From: Candidatus Rifleibacteriota bacterium
GTDB taxonomy: Bacteria; Muiribacteriota; Ozemobacteria; Ozemobacterales; Ozemobacteraceae
Direction: 5' to 3'
Assembly: GCA_015232575.1 (NCBI GenBank)
Contig: JADFZL010000004.1
Location: 326,381 to 390,380 of the forward strand
Length of the DNA: 64,000 nucleotides
Below the pieces are notes generated by a model that did no database searches, had not been told where the DNA came from, and saw nothing but the letters and a program-made list of their open reading frames with translations. Shown piece by piece: positions 52,550 through 61,232 of this stretch. The translations under genes and the position numbers were made by a program. Every line of letters starts with the position of its first letter. Positions within the stretch are counted from its first letter, which is position 1.

Positions 52550-53764
52550 ATGAGGTTTTATTTGTACATACTCTTTTTGTTTATGACTTGCAGTTTCTGT
52601 TGTATGGCTGCAGACAGCAATCCTTTTGATGATATTGAAATCTCATCATCCACTGTCAAGTCCAACTTTTCCAAAAAAGGAAGTGTTGATTTTCTAAAAA
52701 AAGAAATTCTGACACAATTTTCTGCTGGTGAAAACGAAGGGTCTGACAAACCGTATTTCAGACAATCTTTTGGTTTTGAATATTTAAAACGTTTCAGCAA
52801 TGATGTTTCAACTGTATCCTCTTTTAATATGCAGGGGCGGCTTGTTTACAGGAAAAACTTCATTCAGACCCCATCTGACATGGAAGGCCAGAATCGGGAA
52901 GACCTGTTTTTCGAGTATCATAATGCCTATCTTGATCTTTTTAATGCGTTAGATTCATTCCAGAATGAAAATTCCCGGAAGAAGAATCTCGGGCGCTTCA
53001 ATGCACGAATTGGACGGTTCTACCTTCCATTCGGACTCAATCTTCAGACAGACACGCACGCGACTCTCATGCAGTTATCAAATGATCAGAACTTTGGTTT
53101 TGAAAGAGACTGGTATGGCGGTTTCTGGGGAAAGGTCAGCCCCAGTTTCAATTACGATCTCTATTACATGCTTGGTTCCGGTTATGAGCCGATATCGCAT
53201 GATCAGAGAGGTCTTATTGGCAGCAGAGTGAGCCTTTCGAACCGCTATCTATTTGAAAATGGTATTGAGGGCGGCTTGTCAATCCTTTCCGGAGAACGCA
53301 TATCAAAACATGCAGTTATGCGAAGTCCGGGAGTCTCAATGAGAGCAAAAAAAGACGTCGTCGAAACACTTCGTTATGGTGCAGATTTTCGTCTTACTAA
53401 AAGCGTAATTAATGGAACTGTTACTTATACGACGGAATTGAGTACAGGCAAAGATGAGGAAGATGATATTTTCACACAATTGTACCAGTTGGACTATCTG
53501 AAAAATTCGCGGCGCTGGGGATGCAGCCTTCAATATCGACGATTTGAACAGGATATCAATTTAATGACCGGTGTAATGATGCCCGAGAATATGAATTACG
53601 GAAAAGCAGATTCCTCTCTTATTGCCGAGTATTCGCGCTATTTCAGATATTCTCCGGGCAATGACAATCTTCACTGGGTAAAATTCAATGTCGAAAAACA
53701 TCTTGAAAGAGTCATGGATAAAAAGAATACCATATTTTCAATTCAGTATTACAGATACTGGTGA
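52550..53764 (+). CDS. Outer-membrane protein, porin-like
   Basis: 404 residues, with AGGAG before the ATG. The signal peptide ends near CCMAADS. A helical/charged lead (DFLKKEILTQF) is followed by alternating-polarity strands with many Tyr, Phe and Arg (LVYRKNF, RIGRFYLPFGLNL, YDLYYMLGSGYE). The closing strand is FSIQYYRYW, ending in Trp, typical of outer-membrane barrels. RIGRFYLPFGLNLQTDTH resembles the pattern in phosphate/anion-selective or OprO-like porins, but I cannot assign a substrate. It is flanked by two related inverted repeats and is probably monocistronic. Confidence 0.75.
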   Translation: MRFYLYILFLFMTCSFCCMAADSNPFDDIEISSSTVKSNFSKKGSVDFLKKEILTQFSAGENEGSDKPYFRQSFGFEYLKRFSNDVSTVSSFNMQGRLVYRKNFIQTPSDMEGQNREDLFFEYHNAYLDLFNALDSFQNENSRKKNLGRFNARIGRFYLPFGLNLQTDTHATLMQLSNDQNFGFERDWYGGFWGKVSPSFNYDLYYMLGSGYEPISHDQRGLIGSRVSLSNRYLFENGIEGGLSILSGERISKHAVMRSPGVSMRAKKDVVETLRYGADFRLTKSVINGTVTYTTELSTGKDEEDDIFTQLYQLDYLKNSRRWGCSLQYRRFEQDINLMTGVMMPENMNYGKADSSLIAEYSRYFRYSPGNDNLHWVKFNVEKHLERVMDKKNTIFSIQYYRYW

Positions 53765-53776
53765 TTACACCGAATA

Positions 53777-53824
53777 TTTGCTTATGATCCCAATTCTGAA
53801 CAGCAAAATGAGATCATAAGCAAA
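53777..53824. promoter_or_regulatory. 13-bp inverted repeat downstream of the outer-membrane protein gene
   Basis: TTTGCTTATGATC and GATCATAAGCAAA are perfect complements around a 22-base spacer. It begins 12 bp after the stop and could be a 3' hairpin, though the T-run of a terminator is missing. Confidence 0.65.
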
Positions 53825-53944
53825 TAAAGTGAAAGTTGGGGTTCTGTGCCTTATTAATGGGTTTGTGAGGTTCTGAGAGTTTATACATTAGTGGATTGCA
53901 AATTTAGGCATCATTACAAAAATTCACTTCTCAAAGGAGAAACA

Positions 53945-54643
53945 ATGTTAAGGAAAATGTACAACGCGCTTCTGTTGCTTTTTTTCGTTCTCGCCGTTCC
54001 ATCTCAACTTCTTGCAGCGATTGGATGCACGTTGAATAACCCCGCACAGGACCTCAAATATCTTTTCCCGGATGTAACATCTTTCAAGGAAGAAATTAAA
54101 GAATTCCGCCACCTTTCTGATGGAAAAAATCTCTATGAAAACCTCAAAGTTCGCCTGGGAAGCGATCTAGACCCCGTGTATGAATCCTTTGACACGCCCT
54201 ACACAGTATATTCTGTTTTTAAGAATAAAGAACTCATTGGACTTGTACATGGAGTTAACATTCCCGGACAGGGCGGTGTTATTCAGGTTTTTCTTTCAAT
54301 TAGCCCATCCACAGGAGAGATAGTCAAATTCTTTTTCCAGCGTCTTGAAAGCTCCGAAGCGGGAAAACTTAAAAATAAAAATTTCCGTGAAATGTTTCAC
54401 GGACTTACTCTTGCTGATTTTTACAAACATGATTATTTTGTTTCAGCCGAACCGGAAAACGATAACGACAAAATCGGAAATATAATTAAAAAGCAGTCCT
54501 CTGGTGGAAAAGATTTTTCTTCAACAATTCGTGGAATAAGAAAAAATCTGATTCTTCTTGATATATTTGTCTTTGAACGCAAGTTTGAAGTCTTTTTTCA
54601 ACGAACCCAGGATTTGCTGAAAAAAAGCTCTGAGAAGAAATAA
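53945..54643 (+). CDS. Exported FMN-binding-domain-like protein
   Basis: The start is ATG 53945, with AAGGAG six bases before it (232 residues). Signal peptide MLRKMYNALLLLFFVLAVPSQLLAA. The middle part reads TVYSVFKNKELIGLVHGVNIPGQGGVIQVFLSIS, then GEIVKFFFQRLESSEAG and FREMFHGLTLADF. This follows the strand order of RnfG/NosR-type FMN-binding domains (IxVxxxxxGxIxxVxxxxxxET), but the SGAT flavin-attachment motif is missing (DFSSTIRGI instead). It could be a flavin-free relative. It lies between the porin-like gene and the OB-fold/ABC genes, suggesting an envelope role. Confidence 0.55.
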   Translation: MLRKMYNALLLLFFVLAVPSQLLAAIGCTLNNPAQDLKYLFPDVTSFKEEIKEFRHLSDGKNLYENLKVRLGSDLDPVYESFDTPYTVYSVFKNKELIGLVHGVNIPGQGGVIQVFLSISPSTGEIVKFFFQRLESSEAGKLKNKNFREMFHGLTLADFYKHDYFVSAEPENDNDKIGNIIKKQSSGGKDFSSTIRGIRKNLILLDIFVFERKFEVFFQRTQDLLKKSSEKK

Positions 54644-54740
54644 CACTCTACGAAAAGTATATACTTAATAAACAGTGGAAAGAAAAAGTGCTTTAACCTG
54701 GAAACCAGGTCTATATGCAAAAAAAAGGGTTGTTTGGAAT

Positions 54741-54789
54741 GTCGTCTCGACGTGGAAGATACCTGGTTTCTCACTTCGGTCGAAATGAC
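54741..54789. repeat. Dispersed palindromic repeat, shortened copy F
   Basis: GTCGTCTCGACGTGGAAGAT on the left, TTTCTCACTTCGGTCGAAAT followed by GAC on the right. The centre is deleted relative to copies A-D. It starts 97 bp after the gene ending at 54643. Confidence 0.75.
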
Positions 54790-54847
54790 GACAGAATAGC
54801 GAGCAGTCGCCACAAAAAATTAGCAGTTACCATTTTTTCAAGAAAAC

Positions 54848-54857
54848 TGACCGGTCA
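54848..54857. promoter_or_regulatory. Candidate TetR-like operator core TGACCGGTCA
   Basis: A 10-bp palindrome 51 bp upstream of the OB-fold gene, differing in one base from TGACTGGTCA at the centre of the operator at 35844-35871. It is short, so the match could be chance. No clear -35/-10 pair was seen around it. Confidence 0.35.
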
Positions 54858-54908
54858 TTATCAAACAATGTCGAATGTCATTGAAAAATTTTAGGAGGTA
54901 TTAAATTT

Positions 54909-55292
54909 ATGAAAATAATAATATCGTTGTGTATCAGTATTCTTATTGCCGGTGGATTGTATTTTTACAGCATGCAGAAAAATGCTTCGTTCAGGCATTA
55001 CGGTTCTGATTTTGTAAAACAGTCTCAGACACCGTTGAAAGATATTCTGGCAAATCCGGCGGCTTTTGCTTCAGAAACAATTCAGGTCAGCGGAACAATT
55101 GAACGACAGTGTCCCAGTTCCGGATGCTGGTTTTTCATAAAAGATGAAAGCGGCAACCAGTTGAGAGTTGAATTGGGACATCTCGGAATGAAATTTCCTC
55201 AGTCAAAAGGTAAAACAGCTGTTGTAGAAGGTCGTGTTCTTCCGTCTGCAAAATCTCTTGAACTTGTTGGAAATAATGTTGAATTCCGCTAG
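54909..55292 (+). CDS. Membrane-anchored OB-fold protein (DUF4920-like)
   Basis: 127 residues with AGGAGGT upstream. An N-terminal anchor or signal (IIISLCISILIAGGLYFY) is followed by a small beta domain: IQVSGTIERQCPSSGCWFFIKD, LRVELGHLGMKFPQSKGKTAVVEGRV. The pattern VxGxIxxxCxxxGCWxxIxD...GKxxxVEGxV matches DUF4920-type OB folds, in which the two Cys may bind a metal or form a disulfide. It lies 18 bp before the ABC permease gene, so it is probably the periplasmic partner of the transporter. Confidence 0.7.
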   Translation: MKIIISLCISILIAGGLYFYSMQKNASFRHYGSDFVKQSQTPLKDILANPAAFASETIQVSGTIERQCPSSGCWFFIKDESGNQLRVELGHLGMKFPQSKGKTAVVEGRVLPSAKSLELVGNNVEFR

Positions 55293-55310
55293 AAACAAAG
55301 AAAATAAATC

Positions 55311-56555
55311 ATGACAATTACTTCATTAGCCAGCAAAAACCTCTTTCGAAGGCCTATTCGCACCGGACTGACAGTCCTGGGTATTGCCCTTGCAGTGGCA
55401 GTTGCAGTGAGCTTAACCGGTTTCAATGTCGGATATCGCAAATCAATCGATACCAGCATAGACAAACTTGGTTTTCAGATAATGATAATGGCCAAGGGTT
55501 GTCCGTATGAAGCAGCAACGATGATGCTCAAGGGTGGAACAGGGCTTTTATATCTTCCGGCTTCGACATACGATGAAGTTAGAAATGACCAGGATGTTGC
55601 TGCAATAACGCCTATTTTCATTGGAATTGCCCAGAAAGAAGCTTCCGGAATCAGAGATGATTCGGGGTCAGCATTTTCTATAATAAGCGGAGTCGAAAAA
55701 GACAGCTTTATGACAATGAAACCCTGGCTTTCTTTTACAGAAGGAACCGGTTATTCGGGCGGAAAATGGTTCGACCAGAATTCCACTGATGAAATTGTAA
55801 TGGGATATGAAGTTGCTGAGTATGAACAGAGAAAAGTCGGAGACAAATATTTGATTTCTGTAACGCCACAGGGCAAAACAGAGGCTGTTCTGCATGAATT
55901 CAAAGTTGTCGGAATTCTGGACCGTACCGGAACACAGGATGACGGTACAATATTCATGCCAATGAAGCACGCAAGAACCATTTTTAACAGGCCCAGCGAG
56001 CTGACAATCGTCGGCTTGAAGCTGAAAGAATTTTCCGGATACAATCTCAGAGCCTTTGAACAGCGTTGGGCTAAATTGCCGGAAGTTCAGGTTGTTGGAC
56101 TGCAGCAGGTGAAAACAACGCTTGTCAGCCTTGTAGAAACAGCCCAGACTATGATTGCAGCAGTTGCGATCATTGCAATAATTGTTGCTGTAATTGGTGT
56201 AATTAACTCAATTCTGATGAGTGTTTTCGAGCGAACAGGTGAAATCGGTATTATGAAAGCAATCGGCGCAGGCAGAAGCCAGATTTTTTCCATAATCTGG
56301 ATCGAAACCATGATCTTATGCCTCTCAGGCGGAATTGTGGGCATTATAATCGCGTGGGCGGGTGCGGGAATGGTCGAACTTGCGATAAGATCACTTATTG
56401 ATACCGGTACAAAAGGAAAAATGGTCACCATAACTTCCGGCATCATTTTTTATGCGCTTGCAGGTTCAGCAGTAACCGGGTGTTTCGCCGGATTATTTCC
56501 GGCATGGAGAGCGGCATCTATGAGGCCAGTAGAAGCAATAAGAGAAGGTGAATAA
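55311..56555 (+). CDS. FtsX/MacB-type ABC transporter permease
   Basis: 414 residues. It begins with SLASKNLFRRPIRTGLTVLGIALAVAVAVSL, the conserved juxtamembrane helix and TM1 of MacB-type permeases. A large periplasmic MacB_PCD domain (about 45-265) follows, then three TM helices of the FtsX domain (VAIIAIIVAVIGVINSILMSV, ERTGEIGIMKAIGAGRSQIF, IIFYALAGSAVTGCFAGLFPAWRAA). It works by mechanotransmission rather than by a translocation pore. The partner ATPase gene follows after 2 bp. The unusual motif KGCPYEAATMMLKGGTG in the periplasmic domain contains a lone Cys. Confidence 0.88.
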   Translation: MTITSLASKNLFRRPIRTGLTVLGIALAVAVAVSLTGFNVGYRKSIDTSIDKLGFQIMIMAKGCPYEAATMMLKGGTGLLYLPASTYDEVRNDQDVAAITPIFIGIAQKEASGIRDDSGSAFSIISGVEKDSFMTMKPWLSFTEGTGYSGGKWFDQNSTDEIVMGYEVAEYEQRKVGDKYLISVTPQGKTEAVLHEFKVVGILDRTGTQDDGTIFMPMKHARTIFNRPSELTIVGLKLKEFSGYNLRAFEQRWAKLPEVQVVGLQQVKTTLVSLVETAQTMIAAVAIIAIIVAVIGVINSILMSVFERTGEIGIMKAIGAGRSQIFSIIWIETMILCLSGGIVGIIIAWAGAGMVELAIRSLIDTGTKGKMVTITSGIIFYALAGSAVTGCFAGLFPAWRAASMRPVEAIREGE

Positions 56556-56557
56556 TT

Positions 56558-57283
56558 ATGAGCAACGAAACATCCAATGCAGCAAGTGCATCAAGTGAAG
56601 TAATTCTTGGCAAAGGCTTGAAAAGATATTATAAACGCGGAATCGAGACGGTTAAAGCTCTTGACGGAGTTGATATTTCAATAAAATCGGGTGAAATGGT
56701 TTCAATTCTGGGGCCATCGGGTTCGGGAAAAACCACTCTGATAAATCTTCTATCAGGACTTGATGCTCCAGACGAGGGATCATTATTCATTGGCGGAAAA
56801 CAGGTTAATAATCTTAATGAAGATTCCCTGGTAAGCATAAGAAGAGGCATTATTGGCTTTATTTTTCAAAAATTTCATCTCATTCCAACGCTGTCAGTTG
56901 AAGAAAACATTGAGCTTCCGCTTATGTTTCTTGAACGAAGTGTAAACAAAGACCGAATTTCTGAAATTCTGAAACAGGTCGGACTTGAGGACCGACGTTC
57001 TCATTTGCCGCGCGAACTCTCAGGCGGACAGATGCAGCGTGTTGCAATTGCACGCGCTCTGATTGCCGATCCAAAAGTTCTGATCGCCGATGAACCAACC
57101 GGCAATCTCGACCGCGCCAATAGCGATTCAGTTTTTGCACTCTTCCGACAATTGAAAACCGTTCATAATCTGGCAATAGTAATAACAACACACAACCTGC
57201 ACCTCGGTGGGCAAGCCGACCGCATAATCACCCTCGAAGACGGCAAAATAGCAGAGGAAGTTATTAACAAACAAGCTTTTTAG
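56558..57283 (+). CDS. LolD/MacB-type ABC transporter ATPase
   Basis: 241 residues. Walker [11 protein letters not shown]-loop IFQKFHLIP, signature [15 protein letters not shown], Walker [13 protein letters not shown] and switch His in ITTHNL are all intact. The family (LolD, MacB, FtsE) pairs with FtsX-fold permeases such as the one encoded 2 bp upstream. Last gene of the OB-fold/permease/ATPase operon. Confidence 0.92.
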   Translation: MSNETSNAASASSEVILGKGLKRYYKRGIETVKALDGVDISIKSGEMVSILGPSGSGKTTLINLLSGLDAPDEGSLFIGGKQVNNLNEDSLVSIRRGIIGFIFQKFHLIPTLSVEENIELPLMFLERSVNKDRISEILKQVGLEDRRSHLPRELSGGQMQRVAIARALIADPKVLIADEPTGNLDRANSDSVFALFRQLKTVHNLAIVITTHNLHLGGQADRIITLEDGKIAEEVINKQAF

Positions 57284-57704
57284 TACAACAGCTGAAACAA
57301 TATTCTTCTTAACTTCGAGATTAAATTTCAGAGTTTTAATATAGCGTATTTTAAAGAAAATAATCACGCAGAGACGCCAAAGCTGTGGAAAAATACCCTT
57401 TTTAGCAAAAACTAACCCTTGTAAGCCTTATCAACAGCGAGTCATTTTTTTAAAAATCAACTATTTCACAGCTTCGCGGAAGCTCAGAGAAACAATAGGC
57501 ACAGGAACAGTCGTTTATATTTCCTGGAGGGTAAAAGAAATTAGAATGTTGTCTTAAGCCTTTTTCTGAAGCTTTCATCTCAATGAGCTAAAATACACGT
57601 CATATTTTTCTTAACGCAATTTTAACAATATTCATTACGCAAAGTGCATGATAATTTGTTATATTTATCGTTGTTTTCATTTCCAGTTTTGGTTTGGAGG
57701 AATC
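57284..57704. other. Intergenic region upstream of phoB
   Basis: 421 bp. CACGCAGAGACGCC near 57365 resembles a common intergenic string. A PHO-box-like triple repeat lies at 57610-57639. No gene is supported, and no clear terminator was seen after the ABC operon. Confidence 0.5.
57610..57655 (+). promoter_or_regulatory. Putative PHO box and -10 element of phoBR
   Basis: Three 8-bp direct repeats at a strict 11-bp period: CTTAACGC, TTTAACAA and TCATTACG (57610, 57621, 57632), each separated by 3 bp. A GATAAT -10 candidate follows at 57650, ten bases after the last repeat. This geometry is that of PhoB/PhoP-family sites, which replace the -35 element. Autoregulation of the two-component genes is inferred. 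Confidence 0.55.
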
Positions 57705-58391
57705 ATGCCGGCACATATTCTTGCTGTTGATGACGAAGAGGATATTCTCGAACTGGTTAAGTACAATCTTGAAAAAGAGTCTTTCAGAGTGACCTGCGTA
57801 ACCTCTGCCGAGGAAGCAGTCAGAGCGTCGAAATTGCTCTGTCCGGATCTTATTCTTCTTGACATTATGCTGAGCGGAAATGACGGATTTTCAGTGACCC
57901 GGATTCTGAAAAGCAATCCTGATACATCGAAAATTCCGATAATTTTTCTTTCGGCAAAAGGTGATGAAATTGACATTGTAACAGGCCTTGAACTTGGTGC
58001 AGAAGATTACATTACAAAGCCATTCAGTCCCAAAGTTCTCATTGCCAGAGTAAGAGCTGTTCTGAGACGCAAACAGCCTGTTTCAACAGAGCATGAGGAT
58101 TCGAGAATCAGAAAATATGAAGTTCTCATTTCGCCCGATCAGCATCTTGTACAAGTTGAAGATCAGGCGATAGAGCTTACAAATAGTGAATTCAAATTGC
58201 TTTTGCTCATGGTTCGCCGTTCCGGCGTAGTTTTCACACGAAATCAGATAATTAATTCTGTCAGAGGTGATGATTGTCCGGTCACTGACAGATCAGTTGA
58301 TGTACACATCGCAAGTCTGCGGAAAAAGCTTGGTATAGCAGGAAAATACATCGAATCTGTAAGAGGAGTGGGCTACAGATTCAGTGAATAG
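57705..58391 (+). CDS. phoB: PhoB-type OmpR-family response regulator
   Basis: The start is ATG 57705, with TTGGAGG upstream (228 residues). The receiver is complete (VDDEEDILELVKYN, LILLDIMLSGNDG with the phospho-acceptor Asp, FLSAKGD, DYITKPF). The winged helix is at the C-terminus (LTNSEFKLLLLMVRRSG, DRSVDVHIASLRKKLG, IESVRGVGYRF). The adjoining phoR-like kinase (3-bp gap) and the pst/phoU genes nearby support the phosphate assignment over other OmpR-type regulators. Confidence 0.9.
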   Translation: MPAHILAVDDEEDILELVKYNLEKESFRVTCVTSAEEAVRASKLLCPDLILLDIMLSGNDGFSVTRILKSNPDTSKIPIIFLSAKGDEIDIVTGLELGAEDYITKPFSPKVLIARVRAVLRRKQPVSTEHEDSRIRKYEVLISPDQHLVQVEDQAIELTNSEFKLLLLMVRRSGVVFTRNQIINSVRGDDCPVTDRSVDVHIASLRKKLGIAGKYIESVRGVGYRFSE

Positions 58392-58394
58392 CAG

Positions 58395-60185
58395 ATGAAA
58401 ATATTTCGAAAAACACTGGTCTGGAAACTTTATCCAGCCTTTCTTCTGATTTCGTTCTTTTCGCTTGTTGTGATCGCATTTTTTGCAGTAATTTCCACAA
58501 AGTCGTTTTATCTGCAAAGCTTGTCCGATTCACTAATTCAGCAATTGTCGATATTCGAAACACAAATCAATGAACTTGCTGAATCAGGGAAAACCGCTCA
58601 TGTTGATAAATTCTGCAAGACGCTCAGTAGTAAAATTTCTACAAGAATTACCGTAATTCTTCCTTCAGGAAAGGTAATAGCAGATTCAGCAGAACCAGTA
58701 GAAAAAATGGCTAATCATCTCGGCCGCCCTGAAATAATAGATGCAACACAGGGAAAAACGGGAACAAATATAAGATTCAGCGAAACAACCGGCAAATATA
58801 TGCTTTATGTTGCTGTTCCGGCAAAAATCAAAGACGGGTCTCTATTGATATTAAGAGCTTCAGTTGCCGTTTCTCAGTTTGAAAAATTGTTGAAATCATT
58901 TAATCAGGCAATCTTTTCTGCTGGAGTCCTTATATGCATATTTGTTGCATTATCAAGTTATTACATATACTGGCGTGTCGCAGCACCGCTGAATGAGATT
59001 ACGAGCGGAGTAGAGCGGTTTACAAATGGCGAACTTGATAAGAAAATAATTGTTTCTGATTCAGGCGAAGCAGGAGATCTTGCAAAAGCTATCAATCAGA
59101 TGGCAGAACAGTTGAATGACCGCATCAGATCAGCAATACGGCAAAGCAATGAAAAAGATACAATTCTGTCAAGCATGATTGAAGGTGTAATTGCTCTGGA
59201 TAATAATAAGAAAGTATTCAGCATCAACAAAGCTGCTTTGAAAATGCTGAATGTTAAACGTGAGGAGGTAATGGGGAAAGCCGTAATTGAGTTTTTCCTT
59301 GATCCGGAATTGAATAGTTTTGTTAACAAAACTATGAGCTTGTCTGAACCTGTTGAAGAGTGCATTATTATCAGAGAGGGAATCAGAGACCGCTTTATTC
59401 AGGCTCACGGAGTAATTCTGAAAATTCCGGATGACAACAAAAATGGAGCTGTAATCGTTTTAAACGACGTAACAAGATTACGACATCTTGAAAATCTGCG
59501 CCGTGACTTCGTCGCGAATGTTTCACATGAGTTGAAAACTCCTATTACATCTATTAAGGGATTCGTTGAAACACTTCTGGAGGAGACAACGGAAAAGTCC
59601 GATAACTCTGTCAGATTTCTGAAAATTGTACAAAAGCATGCCGATCGAATGAATTCCATGATAGAGGACCTTCTTCTGTTGTCCAAAATAGAACAGGATG
59701 CTGAGAGATTTTCGCTCGAAACTCAAACAGTTCCTCTGGAAGAGATTCTCAATGACTCTATTCAGATGTGCATGATCAAATCTGAGGAAAAAAGAATTCG
59801 TATTGAACTTATTCAAACAGAAATTCTGCACGTCAATGTTAACGCTCAACTATTTTCACAGGCAATTGTAAATTTAATCGACAACGCAATAAAATACAGC
59901 GAACCTGGCAGCGATGTACGTGTCGAAGTATTGAAAGACAATGATTGCATTTTAGTTAAAGTCTGTGATTCAGGCTGTGGAATAGCACAGGAGCACCTCT
60001 CAAGACTGGGCGAAAGATTTTACCGCATTGACAAAGCCAGAAGCAGAAAACAGGGCGGAACAGGACTTGGTCTGGCAATTGTCAAACACATCATTGAGGC
60101 ACATTCAGGCTCCATGTTCGTCGAAAGCACTCCGGGCAAGGGAAGCGTCTTTTCCATAATGGTACCTCAACTGCTACATAAGTAA
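58395..60185 (+). CDS. phoR: PhoR-type sensor histidine kinase
   Basis: 596 residues. TM1 (AFLLISFFSLVVIAFFAVIS) and TM2 (AGVLICIFVALSSYYIYW) flank a periplasmic PhoR-like domain of about 130 residues. HAMP follows (RVAAPLNEITSGVERFTNGE), then a PAS domain (about 255-365), the HisKA H-box NVSHELKTPITSIKGF, and HATPase_c (NLIDNAIKYSEPGSD, GCGIAQEH, GGTGLGLAIVKHII). It should control PhoB in response to phosphate through PstSCAB and PhoU, which are encoded nearby on the opposite strand. Confidence 0.9.
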   Translation: MKIFRKTLVWKLYPAFLLISFFSLVVIAFFAVISTKSFYLQSLSDSLIQQLSIFETQINELAESGKTAHVDKFCKTLSSKISTRITVILPSGKVIADSAEPVEKMANHLGRPEIIDATQGKTGTNIRFSETTGKYMLYVAVPAKIKDGSLLILRASVAVSQFEKLLKSFNQAIFSAGVLICIFVALSSYYIYWRVAAPLNEITSGVERFTNGELDKKIIVSDSGEAGDLAKAINQMAEQLNDRIRSAIRQSNEKDTILSSMIEGVIALDNNKKVFSINKAALKMLNVKREEVMGKAVIEFFLDPELNSFVNKTMSLSEPVEECIIIREGIRDRFIQAHGVILKIPDDNKNGAVIVLNDVTRLRHLENLRRDFVANVSHELKTPITSIKGFVETLLEETTEKSDNSVRFLKIVQKHADRMNSMIEDLLLLSKIEQDAERFSLETQTVPLEEILNDSIQMCMIKSEEKRIRIELIQTEILHVNVNAQLFSQAIVNLIDNAIKYSEPGSDVRVEVLKDNDCILVKVCDSGCGIAQEHLSRLGERFYRIDKARSRKQGGTGLGLAIVKHIIEAHSGSMFVESTPGKGSVFSIMVPQLLHK

Positions 60186-60250
60186 TATGTTTTCATGAAA
60201 TCCGCTTCAAGATAACGAGAAACCTTATTCCATAGACAGTCTTATCAAAT

Positions 60251-61081
60251 TCACAAACCCAGTATTCTTTTTGCGTCTATTTCAGTTATTCCTGATGAAA
60301 TCATTTTTTTCAAAGCTTGATCCAGCCCCTCTTCTCTTCCTTCTTTTCTTCCTTCATCTTTGCCTTTTTCGAGTGCAGTACGAAGTTCTTCCTGGGCATC
60401 CATTCTCTTTTTTCTTTCGGATTCGTATATTTCCAACTCTTCTCTGGTAAAACTCATTTCATCAAGTTTTTTCGCAGCCATAACCATTTCTGAATCTCCG
60501 GCTATTTCCTGGGGAATTTCACCTTTCTCCAGGCGATGGGCTCTGTTCAGAAATGTAACCCATCTTTCCAGCAGGGTTCGTGATTCGCTCCAGTCTTTGT
60601 TAAATTTGCTCAGTTCAATAAAATACAACTGTTGATAACTCAGATTTTCATCATATTCATTTGTTTCGTTGTCTTTGTACACAAAATGTCTGGCATATCT
60701 TTCGTCGTAAAAATATTTGAAGTCAATCAGATGAATGCCAATGGTTTTATTCAGAAGACTGAATTGTTCAGCATTTTCCAGCTGATCAACATACATTTTT
60801 GATAAATAATATAATGCTCTTTTGCCATAAAAGCCCTGTTCACCTATTTGAAGTTCAATATCATACCACGTGCCATTTTCATCAACGGCTTTGATGTCAA
60901 GAATGCTGGTTTTTCCTCCAACATAAGTTGCAAGATTATACGGATTCTTAATGGTAAGATCTTTTATTGGTGATCTAAAATTTAAAATACTGTTTACGAG
61001 TGAAAGAAGAATCACTTTATTTTCTTCGCTTCCGAAGAGCTTTCTGAAAACAAGATCGATTTTTGGACTATATCTGATCAT
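60251..61081 (-). CDS. Rpn-family PD-(D/E)XK nuclease (transposase_31-like)
   Basis: 276 residues, with AGGAGAAAG before the ATG. It starts YSPKIDLVFRKLFGSEENK, typical of the family. The nuclease core is ILDIKAVDENGTWYDIELQI, giving the Asp, Glu and Gln/Lys-type catalytic residues. The C-terminal tail has a Lys/Glu/Arg/Gly-rich region (KGKDEGRKEGREEG) followed by a short helix. Rpn proteins cut DNA, promote RecA-independent recombination and are implicated in phage defence. They are spread widely as accessory genes. This one is a lone insertion between phoR and phoU, with no inverted repeats noticed at its borders. Confidence 0.85.
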   Translation of the reverse strand: MIRYSPKIDLVFRKLFGSEENKVILLSLVNSILNFRSPIKDLTIKNPYNLATYVGGKTSILDIKAVDENGTWYDIELQIGEQGFYGKRALYYLSKMYVDQLENAEQFSLLNKTIGIHLIDFKYFYDERYARHFVYKDNETNEYDENLSYQQLYFIELSKFNKDWSESRTLLERWVTFLNRAHRLEKGEIPQEIAGDSEMVMAAKKLDEMSFTREELEIYESERKKRMDAQEELRTALEKGKDEGRKEGREEGLDQALKKMISSGITEIDAKRILGL

Positions 61082-61232
61082 TTTACTTTCTCCTGAAAAT
61101 TAGTGATTCACTTTACAGTTGTTTTGCTAATCAACTGAAACAGCCATGTTTAATCCTGCAATTTGACATATTTCATTCGTAATGAATTATGTTACCACAT
61201 TCAGATTCCTTTGCAAAGATTTAATAGATGCT

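Noticed and set aside
57365..57386. CACGCAGAGACGCC string as a functional site
   Set aside because: Strings of this type are common intergenic noise. Only one short copy here and a partial reverse match near 16210.
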